Source of the DNA: a virus
Length of the DNA stretch: 24,103 bases
Virus record (IMG/VR): IMGVR_UViG_3300001796_000006
Coordinates: 1-24,103 of that record
Strand: one strand, 5' to 3'
The position numbers and the translations under genes were made by a program. Shown one piece after another: positions 14,733 to 22,604 of this stretch. The notes below the pieces were generated by a model. It was not told the origin of the DNA and ran no database searches. It was given only the letters and a program-made list of their open reading frames with translations. Each line of letters opens with the position of its first letter. Positions within the stretch are counted from its first letter, which is position 1.

Positions 14733-15164
14733 ATGGGAGGACTGTCATCGTTTCTCGCGCAGAATGCGCTAAAAGTTGAGAGCGTGAAGTATGTGGCTTC
14801 AAAGCGCTTCCTAGACGCGGATGGGCAGCCCATTGCTTGGGAGATTGTCTGCATCACGTCGACCGAAGACGAAGCGCTAAAGACGGCTAGTAATAAGCGC
14901 GTACAAGTGCCCGGCAAACGTCATGTCTATGTGCCGGAAGTGGATTATCCACTTTACACCGGCCGGCTTGCTGCAAAGTGCACTAAATACCCGAACCTAA
15001 ACGACGCTGAGCTACAAGGCAGCTACGGTGTGATGGGCGCAGATGCCCTGCTAAAGGCCATGCTGACGCCGGGTGAGTACGCGGATTACCTAGTCAAGGT
15101 GCAAGAAATCAACGGCTTCGATGTTCCCTTTGCCGAGAAGGTGGAAGAGGCAAAAAACTCATAA
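14733..15164 (+). CDS. xkdN: Tail assembly chaperone, short form (XkdN-like)
   Basis: 143-residue chaperone that coats the tape measure protein during tail-tube assembly, analogous to lambda gpG. The YVASKRFLDADGQPIAWEIV start and the YPNLNDAELQGSYGVMGADA followed by LLKAMLTPGEYADYL are the XkdN pattern. GGGAGGG lies just upstream of ATG 14733. The last codons GCA AAA AAC TCA TAA carry a -1 slippery site, so part of the ribosomes are expected to make the longer form described separately. This short form is probably the more abundant product. Confidence 0.93.
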   Translation: MGGLSSFLAQNALKVESVKYVASKRFLDADGQPIAWEIVCITSTEDEALKTASNKRVQVPGKRHVYVPEVDYPLYTGRLAAKCTKYPNLNDAELQGSYGVMGADALLKAMLTPGEYADYLVKVQEINGFDVPFAEKVEEAKNS

Positions 15165-15340
15165 GTGGAGACGATACCGAGGCGAATATCGCCTACTATT
15201 GCCTCCACAAACTAAGACTTCTTCCGTCTCAGTTCTTGGCGCTTGATGAGAATGAGCGTGCCTTCATAGTGGCCGCCATCCAGACTAGAATCGAGCGCGA
15301 GCCGCAGCCAAAACCACAAAGGAGATACGGGCGAAAGTAG
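14733..15340 (+). CDS. xkdN: Tail assembly chaperone, -1 frameshift fusion form
   Basis: Predicted 202-residue product made when ribosomes slip one base back on A_AAA_AAC (15152-15158). The first 142 residues equal the short form; reading then continues in the -1 frame from CTC at 15158 to TAG at 15338-15340, adding 60 residues: LISGDDTEANIAYYCLHKLR, LLPSQFLALDENERAFIVAA and a basic tail. This extension has the HKLR-x-LPS and D-x-NER-AFI-x-A pattern of the second half of PBSX-like chaperones, so it is genuine coding sequence that has no start of its own. It is analogous to lambda gpGT, where the T part binds the tube protein. The minor-to-major ratio sets tail assembly. Confidence 0.9.
15152..15208 (+). 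promoter_or_regulatory. Programmed -1 ribosomal frameshift signal
   Basis: The heptamer A AAA AAC (15152-15158) is in the correct X_XXY_YYZ phase with the chaperone frame. A two-tier stem-loop starts six bases later: GTGGAG (15165-15170) pairs with CTCCAC (15203-15208), and inside it AGGCGA (15180-15185) pairs with TCGCCT (15189-15194) around an ATA loop. Slippery site, spacer and structure are the full set of elements expected of -1 frameshifting. Confidence 0.92.
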
Positions 15341-15363
15341 CGGAGAGGTCACTTCTCCGCTAC
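15337..15363 (+). other. 10-bp perfect hairpin between chaperone extension and tape measure gene
   Basis: GTAGCGGAGA (15337-15346) pairs perfectly with TCTCCGCTAC (15354-15363) around a seven-base loop. It overlaps the stop codon of the frameshift extension and ends 20 bases before the tape measure start. There is no T-run after it. It may limit transcription or translation of the low-copy tape measure protein, or protect the upstream mRNA. Confidence 0.65.
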
Positions 15364-15383
15364 AGCCTAAAGCAGGTGAGAGC

Positions 15384-17492
15384 ATGGCTACAATACAGAC
15401 CTCTATTAGACTGACCGACGGCATGACTCCTGCCTTTAGGAGTATGCATATCGCGATGACGAACATAATCGACAGCTTTGAGACGATGCAGGTTGCCTCA
15501 AGCAATGCCGTTGACGTCAATCGCATCTTCGCCGCAAGGCAAGAGCTGACGAAGGCCGAAGCGACGTTTAACCGCGTAGAGCAAGAGATTAGAGAAGCCG
15601 ACCAAGCACAGCAGCAGCTGAATGCCCGCGTAAGAGGCGGGGAAGACGCGGCAAGCGATTTTTACGACAAGATGAAGAAGGTTGCGGGCGCGATTGCCGC
15701 CTACGTCGGGGTTACGAAGACGATTGCGCTAGCCGACGAGCTCACCCGTACCAAGGCGAGGCTTGCCCTCATGAACGACGGTCTGCAAACCACGGCCGAG
15801 CTGCAGAACATGATCTTTGCCTCTGCTCAAAGGACACGGTCGTCCTACATCGATACCGCGCAAGCAGTCGCGAAGCTAGGCATCCTCGCGGGAGGGGCGT
15901 TCGCGAGTAACGATGAGCTGCTGATGTTTGCCGAACAGATGAACAAGCAGTTTAGGATAGGCGGCGCGAGTGTCATGGAGCAGAGCTCGGCCATGTATCA
16001 GCTGACGCAAGCTATGGCCGCAGGTAGGCTGCAGGGCGATGAGTTCCGGTCGATCATGGAAAACGCGCCGATGCTCGCACAGGCGATAGCGAGTACAGCC
16101 GGCAAGACCATCGGCGAGCTGCGCGTCATGTCAAGCGAAGGGCTGCTTACGGCAGAGCTCATCAAAAAAGCGATGTTTGCCGCGGCAGCCGAGACAGATG
16201 CGAAGTTCGCACGTCTGCCGGTAACATGGGGCGAGGTCTGGACTTATATCGCGAACCAAGCGGTGCAGTCTTTCGACCCAGTACTTGATAAAGTGGGGAG
16301 ACTCACGCAAGACGCAGAGTTCACCCAAACGGTTAATGCCATAGTTGGGGGTCTTGCATTCATGGCAGGGGCCGCGGCGTGGGCGTTTGGCGTCACGACT
16401 GAGGTCTTCTCCTTCATCGTGGATAACTGGCCGATTATCGGGCCGATAGTTTGGGGCATAGCCGTTGCTACGGCCGCTTACACGGGCGCGCTGCTAGCGA
16501 ACAGTATCGCGCAAAGCATAGTTACTGCCCGGCACACGGCGCAGGCTATCGCGCTCGCCGTGCAGACTAAGACCACCGTTGCCGCGGCGGCGGCGGCCAA
16601 AGGGCTGACTGTAGCCCAGTGGGCGCTTAACAGTGCGCTGCTGGCTTCTCCTCTGACGTGGATGGCGGCGAAGGCTATAGCCTTAGTTGCGGTTTTTTAC
16701 TTGGCGATAGGCGCGGTAAACCGACTTGCAGGCACCTCGATAAGCGCAACAGGTGTTATCTTCGGGGCGTTCTCGACTTTAGGCGCGTTCCTGTGGAACT
16801 TGTTCCTGGGGTTCCTCGAATTGGCGTTTGGCGTGATTAACGCCATGGTTAACCCGTTTATCAGGTTCGCCAATTTTCTAGGCAACGTGTTCACCAACCC
16901 TATATCGTCAATCATCTACCTGTTCCACAGCATGGCCGACAATGTGCTGGCGACGCTTCAACGGGTAGCTACGGCCATGGACTTCGTTTTTAGGACTAAC
17001 ATGGCGGCTACCATAGCGGATTGGCGCTCGGGCTTGCGGGGCATGGCAGACGCAGCAGTGGCGCGGCACGCGCCGAACGAAAGTTATAAGCGCATTATGG
17101 ACGAACTGAACCTGAGCGTCACGGGCACAGGGCTTAGGCGCTGGGCGTACTCCGATGCCTGGAACGTGGGTTACAAGGCGGGGCAAAACCTCTTTGCCGG
17201 TTTCGGCGCCGACACTGTGATGGACGATATCCGCAAGTGGTCAGCGCTTACAGCGGAAAATACCGCAGCCATGAAAGAAGCTATGGACATAACAACAGAA
17301 GAGCTAAAGTACATGCGCGACTTGGCGGAGCGGGAAGTCATTAACCGCTTCACGACAGCAGAGATCAGCGTAAGCCTTGGCGGCGTGACGAATAACGTGA
17401 ACTCCGCTATGGACTTAGACGGTGTTGTGTCCTACCTAGAGACAGAGCTTCACCGGGCTATGGAGACGGCAGCTGAGGGGGTGCACGGCTAG
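15384..17492 (+). CDS. Tape measure protein
   Basis: 702-residue protein that fixes tail length; assembled in the tube lumen with the chaperones. N-terminal residues (ATIQTSIRLTDGMTPAFRSM) are typical of PBSX-like tape measures. A coiled coil lies at about 50-85 (RQELTKAEATFNRVEQEIRE). The tape-measure domain follows with GRLQGDEFRSIMENAPMLAQ. About residues 317-450 hold several hydrophobic segments (VGGLAFMAGAAAWAFGV, WPIIGPIVWGIAVATAAYTG, AIALVAVFYLAIGAV), typical of the part that inserts into the host membrane during DNA ejection. At roughly 28 aa per 4 nm it predicts a short tail near 100 nm, an estimate only. CAGGTGAG precedes ATG 15384. Confidence 0.93.
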   Translation: MATIQTSIRLTDGMTPAFRSMHIAMTNIIDSFETMQVASSNAVDVNRIFAARQELTKAEATFNRVEQEIREADQAQQQLNARVRGGEDAASDFYDKMKKVAGAIAAYVGVTKTIALADELTRTKARLALMNDGLQTTAELQNMIFASAQRTRSSYIDTAQAVAKLGILAGGAFASNDELLMFAEQMNKQFRIGGASVMEQSSAMYQLTQAMAAGRLQGDEFRSIMENAPMLAQAIASTAGKTIGELRVMSSEGLLTAELIKKAMFAAAAETDAKFARLPVTWGEVWTYIANQAVQSFDPVLDKVGRLTQDAEFTQTVNAIVGGLAFMAGAAAWAFGVTTEVFSFIVDNWPIIGPIVWGIAVATAAYTGALLANSIAQSIVTARHTAQAIALAVQTKTTVAAAAAAKGLTVAQWALNSALLASPLTWMAAKAIALVAVFYLAIGAVNRLAGTSISATGVIFGAFSTLGAFLWNLFLGFLELAFGVINAMVNPFIRFANFLGNVFTNPISSIIYLFHSMADNVLATLQRVATAMDFVFRTNMAATIADWRSGLRGMADAAVARHAPNESYKRIMDELNLSVTGTGLRRWAYSDAWNVGYKAGQNLFAGFGADTVMDDIRKWSALTAENTAAMKEAMDITTEELKYMRDLAEREVINRFTTAEISVSLGGVTNNVNSAMDLDGVVSYLETELHRAMETAAEGVHG

Positions 17493-18199
17493 TGTATACC
17501 ATGTATCTTGATGGTGTAGCTTTGCCGGTGACTCCGGCTAAGCTAGAGACTAAAATCAAGAACCAGAATAAAACAGTCAACTTGATTAACCACAGCGAGG
17601 TTAATCTTCTCAAGGACGCAGGGCTGACTGAAATCCGACTTGAGGCGCCCATCCCCCACGTGCGGTATCCCTTCGCCGTATACCCAAACGGTTTTAGGGC
17701 CGCCGCTTTTTACTTAGCTAAACTGGAGCAGCTAAAGACGAGTAAGAAGCCGTTTCAGTTCATCTGTGTGCGCGTATCGCCGGCGGGGCTGCCGCTGTTT
17801 GACACCAACATGCGCGTATCGCTTGAGGGTTACAAGATAGACGAGCAGGCTACAGAGGGGCAAGGGCTGTCCGTCACCATTGAGCTAAAGCAGTATCGCG
17901 ATTTTGGCGTTAAGCGCATCACCGTGCCTGCTGCGGCGCCTCAGCCGCAAACGGCGAGCGCACCGGCTAGCAGCCCCACGCCTGTTACCGCTAGCGCGAC
18001 AGTAGAGCCCACAAGACCCGCGCACTCAGCACCTAAGCCTAAGACCTATACAGTGCAGGCCGGGGATACACTGTGGGCGATCGCACGCAGAACGCTTGGC
18101 AACGGCAACAGGCACCCGGAGATATTTAGCTTAAACAGGTCTGTCATCTCTAGTCCTAACCGCATCCGGCCGGGGCAGATTCTGGCCCTGCCTAGCTAG
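17492..18199 (+). CDS. xkdP: LysM-domain tail/baseplate protein (XkdP-like)
   Basis: 235-residue protein: an N-terminal beta-rich domain (about 1-150), a Pro/Ala/Ser/Thr-rich linker (about 150-185), and one C-terminal LysM domain (TYTVQAGDTLWAIARRTLGN to ILALPS) that binds peptidoglycan. In PBSX-like phages XkdP joins the tape measure or hub to the baseplate; the LysM probably guides the tube through the cell wall. GTG 17492 overlaps the upstream TAG; GAGGGGGTG supports it, though ATG 17501 is in frame. Confidence 0.92.
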   Translation: MYTMYLDGVALPVTPAKLETKIKNQNKTVNLINHSEVNLLKDAGLTEIRLEAPIPHVRYPFAVYPNGFRAAAFYLAKLEQLKTSKKPFQFICVRVSPAGLPLFDTNMRVSLEGYKIDEQATEGQGLSVTIELKQYRDFGVKRITVPAAAPQPQTASAPASSPTPVTASATVEPTRPAHSAPKPKTYTVQAGDTLWAIARRTLGNGNRHPEIFSLNRSVISSPNRIRPGQILALPS

Positions 18200-18209
18200 G
18201 AGGTGAGTG

Positions 18210-19166
18210 ATGTTTGAGCTCTTAATCAGCGCAGGCAGTAGCATCTTGCATCCTGCGGTGCTGGATGATGTGCAGTGGGTAACGGAGCGTAAGGGGCAGC
18301 CGGGGCGCCTAAAGTTTACGCTGGTGCAGGACGAGGCCGCGCAGTTTGAAGAGGGCGGGGCGGTTAGGTTCCGTGCCAACGGAGCGGATATCTTTTTCGG
18401 GTTTGTGTTTAACATGGAGCAGGATAAGGACGGGCTTGTCAGTGTCTTGGCCTATGACCAGCTACGGTATTTCAAGAATAAGGACACCTACGCCTATAGC
18501 AACAAGACAGCAGATGAGCTGGTGCGCATGCTAGCGCAAGATTTCAACCTACGGACAGGCACGCTTGATAACACCGGGTTTAAGATTGCGGCGCGTGTAG
18601 AGGACAACAAGACGCTGTTTGACATCGTGCAGAACGCGCTCGACCTTACGCTTGAAAACCGCAGGCAGCTGTTTGTCCTCTACGACGACTTCGGTAAGTT
18701 AGCGCTTCGGAACGTGGCAGATATGCGGCTAGACGTGCTAATCGATGAACAGACGGCAGGGAACTACCAATACGGCTCCTCCATCGACGGCGACACCGCC
18801 AATCGGATCAAGCTGGTGCGAGACAACGGCAAGACCGGTAAGCGCGAGGTCTATATCGCGCAGGACAGCGGCAACATCAATCGGTGGGGCCTGCTGCAGC
18901 ACTTCGCGACTATCGATGACGGCGTCAACGGCAAAGCCAAGGCTGATGCGCTACTTGCGCTCTACAATCGGAAAATGCGCAGCCTAAGCATTGCTGACGC
19001 CTTTGGAGACGTGCGTGTGCGCGCCGGCAGCTCGATCCCAGTGCGCCTACGGATAGGTAGCGCCGAGGTTCAGAACTTTATGCTGGTAGAGCGGGCCACA
19101 CACAAGTTTAAGCGCGACGAGCACACCATGACTTTAGCGCTGAGAGGAGGCGATTTCCTTGCCTAG
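18210..19166 (+). CDS. xkdQ: Baseplate hub protein (XkdQ-like, gpD fold)
   Basis: 318-residue hub protein of the late-control-D/XkdQ family that closes the tail tube and carries the spike. Seen: the N-terminal FELLISAGSSILHPAVLDDV and WVTERKGQPGRLKFTLVQDE with GADIFFGFVFNMEQDKDG, then VLAYDQLRYFKNKDTYAYSN, VEDNKTLFDIVQNALDLTLE and IDGDTANRIKLVRDNGKTGK. TAGGAGGTGAG gives good spacing to ATG 18210 (GTG 18207 is an in-frame alternative). Its stop overlaps the start of the next gene. Confidence 0.92.
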   Translation: MFELLISAGSSILHPAVLDDVQWVTERKGQPGRLKFTLVQDEAAQFEEGGAVRFRANGADIFFGFVFNMEQDKDGLVSVLAYDQLRYFKNKDTYAYSNKTADELVRMLAQDFNLRTGTLDNTGFKIAARVEDNKTLFDIVQNALDLTLENRRQLFVLYDDFGKLALRNVADMRLDVLIDEQTAGNYQYGSSIDGDTANRIKLVRDNGKTGKREVYIAQDSGNINRWGLLQHFATIDDGVNGKAKADALLALYNRKMRSLSIADAFGDVRVRAGSSIPVRLRIGSAEVQNFMLVERATHKFKRDEHTMTLALRGGDFLA

Positions 19167-19563
19167 CCTTATCGAGATTATTAAGCAAGCGGCGGTTGAG
19201 GCGGTTACTGCTTCTAGCCCCTGCGCGGTCTTGCTGGGTGAGGTCGTAAGCGCGTCGCCTTTGAAGGTGCGCGTGGAGCAGCGGTTGACGCTAGAAGCCC
19301 CTCACCTCATCCTGTCTACGCTAGTGCAAGATTTTGAGGTCGACATGACGGTCGACCACTTTACCGAGAACGACGCATTCCTCGACACCACGCATTCGCA
19401 TCCGCTGACTGGCGCGGCCAACTTCGATTCGACTCACAAGCACGCCTACAGTGGGCGCAAAAAGTTCTTAGTGCATCTTGGCTTAAAGGTAGGTGAGACT
19501 GTTATGCTGGTACAAGTACAGGGCGGGCAGAAGTTTATAGTGCTAGACAGGGTAAGAGCATGA
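19159..19563 (+). CDS. xkdR: DUF2577 baseplate protein (XkdR-like)
   Basis: 134-residue protein with PSLIEIIKQAAVEAVTASSP, GEVVSASPLKVRVEQRLTLE and VGETVMLVQVQGGQKFIVLD, the DUF2577 pattern of an OB-fold spike/hub partner. TTG 19159 is the start: AGGAGGCG lies about nine bases upstream and no ATG or GTG fits. It contains HSHPLTG and THKHAYSG, two His pairs that could bind metal, as in spike tips. It overlaps XkdQ and XkdS-like genes. Confidence 0.88.
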   Translation: MPSLIEIIKQAAVEAVTASSPCAVLLGEVVSASPLKVRVEQRLTLEAPHLILSTLVQDFEVDMTVDHFTENDAFLDTTHSHPLTGAANFDSTHKHAYSGRKKFLVHLGLKVGETVMLVQVQGGQKFIVLDRVRA

Positions 19564-19961
19564 TCCCGGTAACAGGCAGTGCTTTGCAGGCCGACTTTAC
19601 GATTACTGAAGGGCCCTCGCACACGTACAAGCTTGACGTTGACCGTTTGACCGTAGCCGGGTACACGGATGAGCTCGCGGCGATGGCGCAGGCCATCTAC
19701 CTTATCCTCAGCATCGAGCGTTATCAGTACGTGATATACAACTGGGATTACGGCATTGAGCTGCAGGACTTGATAGGGCAGCCGGTGCCGTTTGCGATTC
19801 CTGAGATAAAGCGGCGCATCACCGAGGCCCTGCTGCAAGATACCCGCATAACAGACGTCACTGACTTCGCGTTCACGCTGGCACGAGGTATGGTGCATGT
19901 ACGTTTTAAGGCCACTACAGTCTTTGGTGATGTGGAGGCAGAAAGGACGGTGGCGCTTTAG
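19560..19961 (+). CDS. xkdS: Baseplate wedge protein (DUF2634, XkdS / gp25-like)
   Basis: 133-residue protein with TYKLDVDRLTVAGYTDELAA, MAQAIYLILSIERYQYVIYN and WDYGIELQDLIGQP, the DUF2634/gp25-like motif of the baseplate wedge initiator. ATG 19560 overlaps the stop of the previous gene by four bases and its own TAG overlaps the GTG of the next gene. The gene order (DUF2577, DUF2634, baseplate J, DUF2313) is standard for PBSX-type phages. Confidence 0.92.
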   Translation: MIPVTGSALQADFTITEGPSHTYKLDVDRLTVAGYTDELAAMAQAIYLILSIERYQYVIYNWDYGIELQDLIGQPVPFAIPEIKRRITEALLQDTRITDVTDFAFTLARGMVHVRFKATTVFGDVEAERTVAL

Positions 19962-21016
19962 TGTTTGAGTCAATCACCTTTGAAGTTATCCTGCAGCGCA
20001 TGCTCGACAGAGTGCCTAGCTCGCTTGATAGGCGGCAGGGCAGCATCATCTACAACGCCCTGGCGCCGGCGGCTGCGGAACTGCAGAACATGTACATCGA
20101 GCTTAACTGGGTGCTCAGCCAGTCGTTTGCCGACACCGCGATTAGGGAGTATCTAGTCAGGCGCTGCCGAGAGCGCGGTATAACTCCCTACCCCGCGACG
20201 CCTGCGGTACTAGAAGGCAGAGCTAACCTTGACGTGCCGCTTGGGGCAAGATTTACGCTCGGTGCACTGAACTACCGGGTGACCGAGAGGCTAGCGTTTG
20301 GGGTGTTCAAGCTCGAATGCGAAGTGGCCGGAGCGGTCGGAGGGCAAAACCTCGGCGCTCTCCTCCCTATCGACTACATCGACGGGCTGACCAGCGCAGA
20401 GGCGGTTCTGGTGCTCGTGCCGGGAGAAGACGAGGAAGCGACAGAGCATCTGCGCGAACGGTATTTCGCGGGGCTTACCTCGCAAGCGTTCGGTGGGAAC
20501 GTTGAGGACTACAGGCAAAAAGTCAACGCTCTGGCAGGCGTAGGCGGCGTAAAAGTCTACCCGACATGGAACGGCGGAGGAACAGTGCGGCTAGCTATCA
20601 TCAGCTCCGACTATACCGCGCCTACAGCTGCGCTGCTCGCTGATGTGCAAACCGCCGTAGACCCGGTGCAAAACCAAGGAGCAGGGCTTGGGATAGCTCC
20701 GGTCGGGCATGTAGTGACAGTGACAGGGGTAACTGCAGTGCCGATAACTATACAGTCGGTCATCTCGTACCAGCCGGGATGGACGTGGGCCGACGTCAGA
20801 CCGCATGCCGAAGCCGCTGTCGATGCTTACTTCGCCGAGCTCCGGCGCGCATGGGCAGACAGCGCAAACCTAATCGTTCGAGTGAGCCAGATTGAAACCC
20901 GGCTGCTGAACACGGCTGGAGTGCTTGACGTCAGCAGCACCTTGATAGACGGCCTTGACCAGAACCGTATGTTAGGCAGCGACGAGGTGCCGGTGAGGGG
21001 TGGGCTAAGTGGATAG
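19961..21016 (+). CDS. xkdT: Baseplate J-like protein (XkdT-like)
   Basis: 351-residue wedge protein of the baseplate-J family, forming the baseplate periphery that connects the hub to tail fibres. FESITFEVILQRMLDRVPSS then LDRRQGSIIYNALAPAAAEL opens the domain; GLTSQAFGGNVEDYRQKVNA and LAGVGGVKVYPTWNGGGTVR are central hallmarks, followed by VQTAVDPVQNQGAGLGIAPV. It starts with GTG 19961 within the upstream TAG and has no strong ribosome-binding site, so it is translationally coupled. Confidence 0.95.
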   Translation: MFESITFEVILQRMLDRVPSSLDRRQGSIIYNALAPAAAELQNMYIELNWVLSQSFADTAIREYLVRRCRERGITPYPATPAVLEGRANLDVPLGARFTLGALNYRVTERLAFGVFKLECEVAGAVGGQNLGALLPIDYIDGLTSAEAVLVLVPGEDEEATEHLRERYFAGLTSQAFGGNVEDYRQKVNALAGVGGVKVYPTWNGGGTVRLAIISSDYTAPTAALLADVQTAVDPVQNQGAGLGIAPVGHVVTVTGVTAVPITIQSVISYQPGWTWADVRPHAEAAVDAYFAELRRAWADSANLIVRVSQIETRLLNTAGVLDVSSTLIDGLDQNRMLGSDEVPVRGGLSG

Positions 21017-21749
21017 GCAGCTGATAGATTACCTGCCGACGGTGCTGAGAGACGTACGCGAGTACGCCCACGTGACAGCCGCTGAGCAGCCAGAAGTGGA
21101 TGCGTTATGGAGCGAGACGGCTAAGGCTCTAGACAATGCGACGGTGCTAACTGCTGACGAGTACGGCGTAGCTCGCTGGGAGCGCATGCTCGGCATCACG
21201 CCACCGGCGACAAGGACGCTAGAGGATAGGCGCGCAGCGGTGTTGAGCGCGATCTCTCCGCCGCTGCCTTTTACGCTAAGGCGTCTGCAGCAGAAACTTG
21301 CACCGCTAGGCGGCGCGGCGCAAGTTAGCCCTTTATCGTATCACCTAGACGCCGACTTTGAGGCGAACAGGCCCCACAACATAGACGCCTTAGTTGCGCT
21401 ACTAAGGGCGATGCTCCCGGCTAATCTAACGTACCAGATAATTATCATCTCTCATGTTCGTGTCGCCCTTAGCGCGACCGTCGCCCCTCATCGTTTCGAG
21501 TACGAAATAGCCGGCACCTCGCCAGACACGAACACTCTCGGGGTTTTACTTAGCAGCGCGTTTGGCTTGGCTACCTCCATGGAGGGGCATCGCTATCTGC
21601 ACACGTTCAGCGGGGTCAGCTCTGCCGGAGAAGAGCCGGAGATAAACACCATAGGAAGTGTGGCGAGTCGCGGCATATCGCCAGACCTCGACGCCATCAA
21701 TGCCGCGTTCCCTTACCACCTCTGTGGCGAATCTGAGCGCGAGGTATGA
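21009..21749 (+). CDS. xkdU: Tail protein DUF2313 (XkdU/YmfQ-like)
   Basis: 246-residue baseplate tail protein. RQLIDYLPTVLRDVREYAHV, ALWSETAKALDNATVLTADE, GVARWERMLGITPP and RRLQQKLAPLGGAA are typical of DUF2313 proteins (gpI-like), which link wedge and fibres. The C-terminal quarter (after about 155) is extended and Gly/Ser rich with a Thr/Ser-rich TFSGVSSAGEEPEINTIGS; it is less conserved. GTG 21009 overlaps the previous stop; GGTGAGGGG lies upstream. A clear break then follows with the ribosome-binding site of the next gene. Confidence 0.9.
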   Translation: MDRQLIDYLPTVLRDVREYAHVTAAEQPEVDALWSETAKALDNATVLTADEYGVARWERMLGITPPATRTLEDRRAAVLSAISPPLPFTLRRLQQKLAPLGGAAQVSPLSYHLDADFEANRPHNIDALVALLRAMLPANLTYQIIIISHVRVALSATVAPHRFEYEIAGTSPDTNTLGVLLSSAFGLATSMEGHRYLHTFSGVSSAGEEPEINTIGSVASRGISPDLDAINAAFPYHLCGESEREV

Positions 21750-21765
21750 AAGGAGGTGACACCAC

Positions 21766-22077
21766 ATGGCGCTACTAACAGCCGCCGCTATCGAGGGGTA
21801 TAGAGAATACACCCGCCGTACCGTAGCGTATGCGATGTACAGGGTAGCCGGGGTTTTGCATCGAGCGAATATATCTAGCGTCACGGCCTTGCCTGATGGG
21901 AGGCTCGCTATTGACTTTACCATCGATCACACACTCACTGGCGATATCACTGTGACGGAAGTGCAGCTGTACAACACTAGTGGAGTGCTCTGGCTCACCA
22001 AGACTGAAAACATCGTCCGACGTGCCGTACAGGAAGGTATCCTGTACCGCTTCACGTTCACAATCCAAGAAGGGTAG
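21766..22077 (+). CDS. Unknown 103-residue tail-tip protein
   Basis: Compact protein (TRRTVAYAMYRVAGVLHRAN, ALPDGRLAIDFTIDHTLTGD, LYNTSGVLWLTKTENI) in the place where PBSX-like phages carry a small protein between DUF2313 and fibres. Beta-rich, with no motif that names a function. AAAGGAGGTGACACC lies directly upstream of ATG 21766, a very strong ribosome-binding site, suggesting high copy number, as for a structural protein. Possible fibre-attachment or baseplate-cap protein; not certain. Confidence 0.75.
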   Translation: MALLTAAAIEGYREYTRRTVAYAMYRVAGVLHRANISSVTALPDGRLAIDFTIDHTLTGDITVTEVQLYNTSGVLWLTKTENIVRRAVQEGILYRFTFTIQEG

Positions 22078-22085
22078 GTGGGAGT

Positions 22086-22604
22086 ATGCACAATCAGACG
22101 AGCTGGTTAGACCACGTTACGCAGTGGCCGAACAGAAGGCGCATTACAACTAATGCGGATGGCAGTGTGGACGTAGTACGCGAACAAGGGGTCATCATCC
22201 AGCAAGGCACGCCGCAAAGCGCTACAAATTTCAACAACATCGAAAACGGCGTCCAGGCCGCGCAAGTAGCCTTGCAGGTGTTGCTGCACTACTTTTTGCA
22301 GTTTGACCGTTGGGTTAGACTGCAGGTGGCAAACATCTTAGCGGAGTTTCTGAGCGAAGTGCGCACCGTAACGCTCACGAACACGCAACGGTTCCCGTTT
22401 AGCGACAGCATTATCACGCTAAACCTGCTCACGGCACGCCGGACGCTCAACTACGACATAGGGTGGGAGATCGCTGCTGCAGCTGGCAACGTTGGAGACA
22501 TCAGAGTGAGCGACAAGCAGCTAAACGGATTCAAGGTCGAATACACAGGCAGCGCGACTAGTGTAATGCTAACGCTGCGCATTAAAGGAGGTATGCTCAT
22601 ATGA
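22086..22604 (+). CDS. Tail fibre-like / adapter protein
   Basis: 172-residue protein. The N-terminus (TSWLDHVTQWPNRRRITTNA, then EQGVIIQQGTPQSATNFNNI and ENGVQAAQVALQVLL) is the widespread opening module of Firmicutes phage tail-tip proteins, probably a docking segment; the C-terminal part (about 85-172) is beta-rich (TVTLTNTQRFPFSDSIITLN, SVMLTLRIKGG). A short hydrophobic-plus-coiled region lies in between. It likely trimerises or attaches the following receptor-binding gene products to the baseplate. AAAGGAGG belonging to the next gene lies within its 3' end (about 22583-22590). Confidence 0.78.
   Translation: MHNQTSWLDHVTQWPNRRRITTNADGSVDVVREQGVIIQQGTPQSATNFNNIENGVQAAQVALQVLLHYFLQFDRWVRLQVANILAEFLSEVRTVTLTNTQRFPFSDSIITLNLLTARRTLNYDIGWEIAAAAGNVGDIRVSDKQLNGFKVEYTGSATSVMLTLRIKGGMLI

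Noticed and set aside
19446-19973. Reverse-strand 175-codon frame opposite the DUF2634 gene
   Set aside because: Covers the 3' end of one conserved gene and the whole of the next; no ribosome-binding site.
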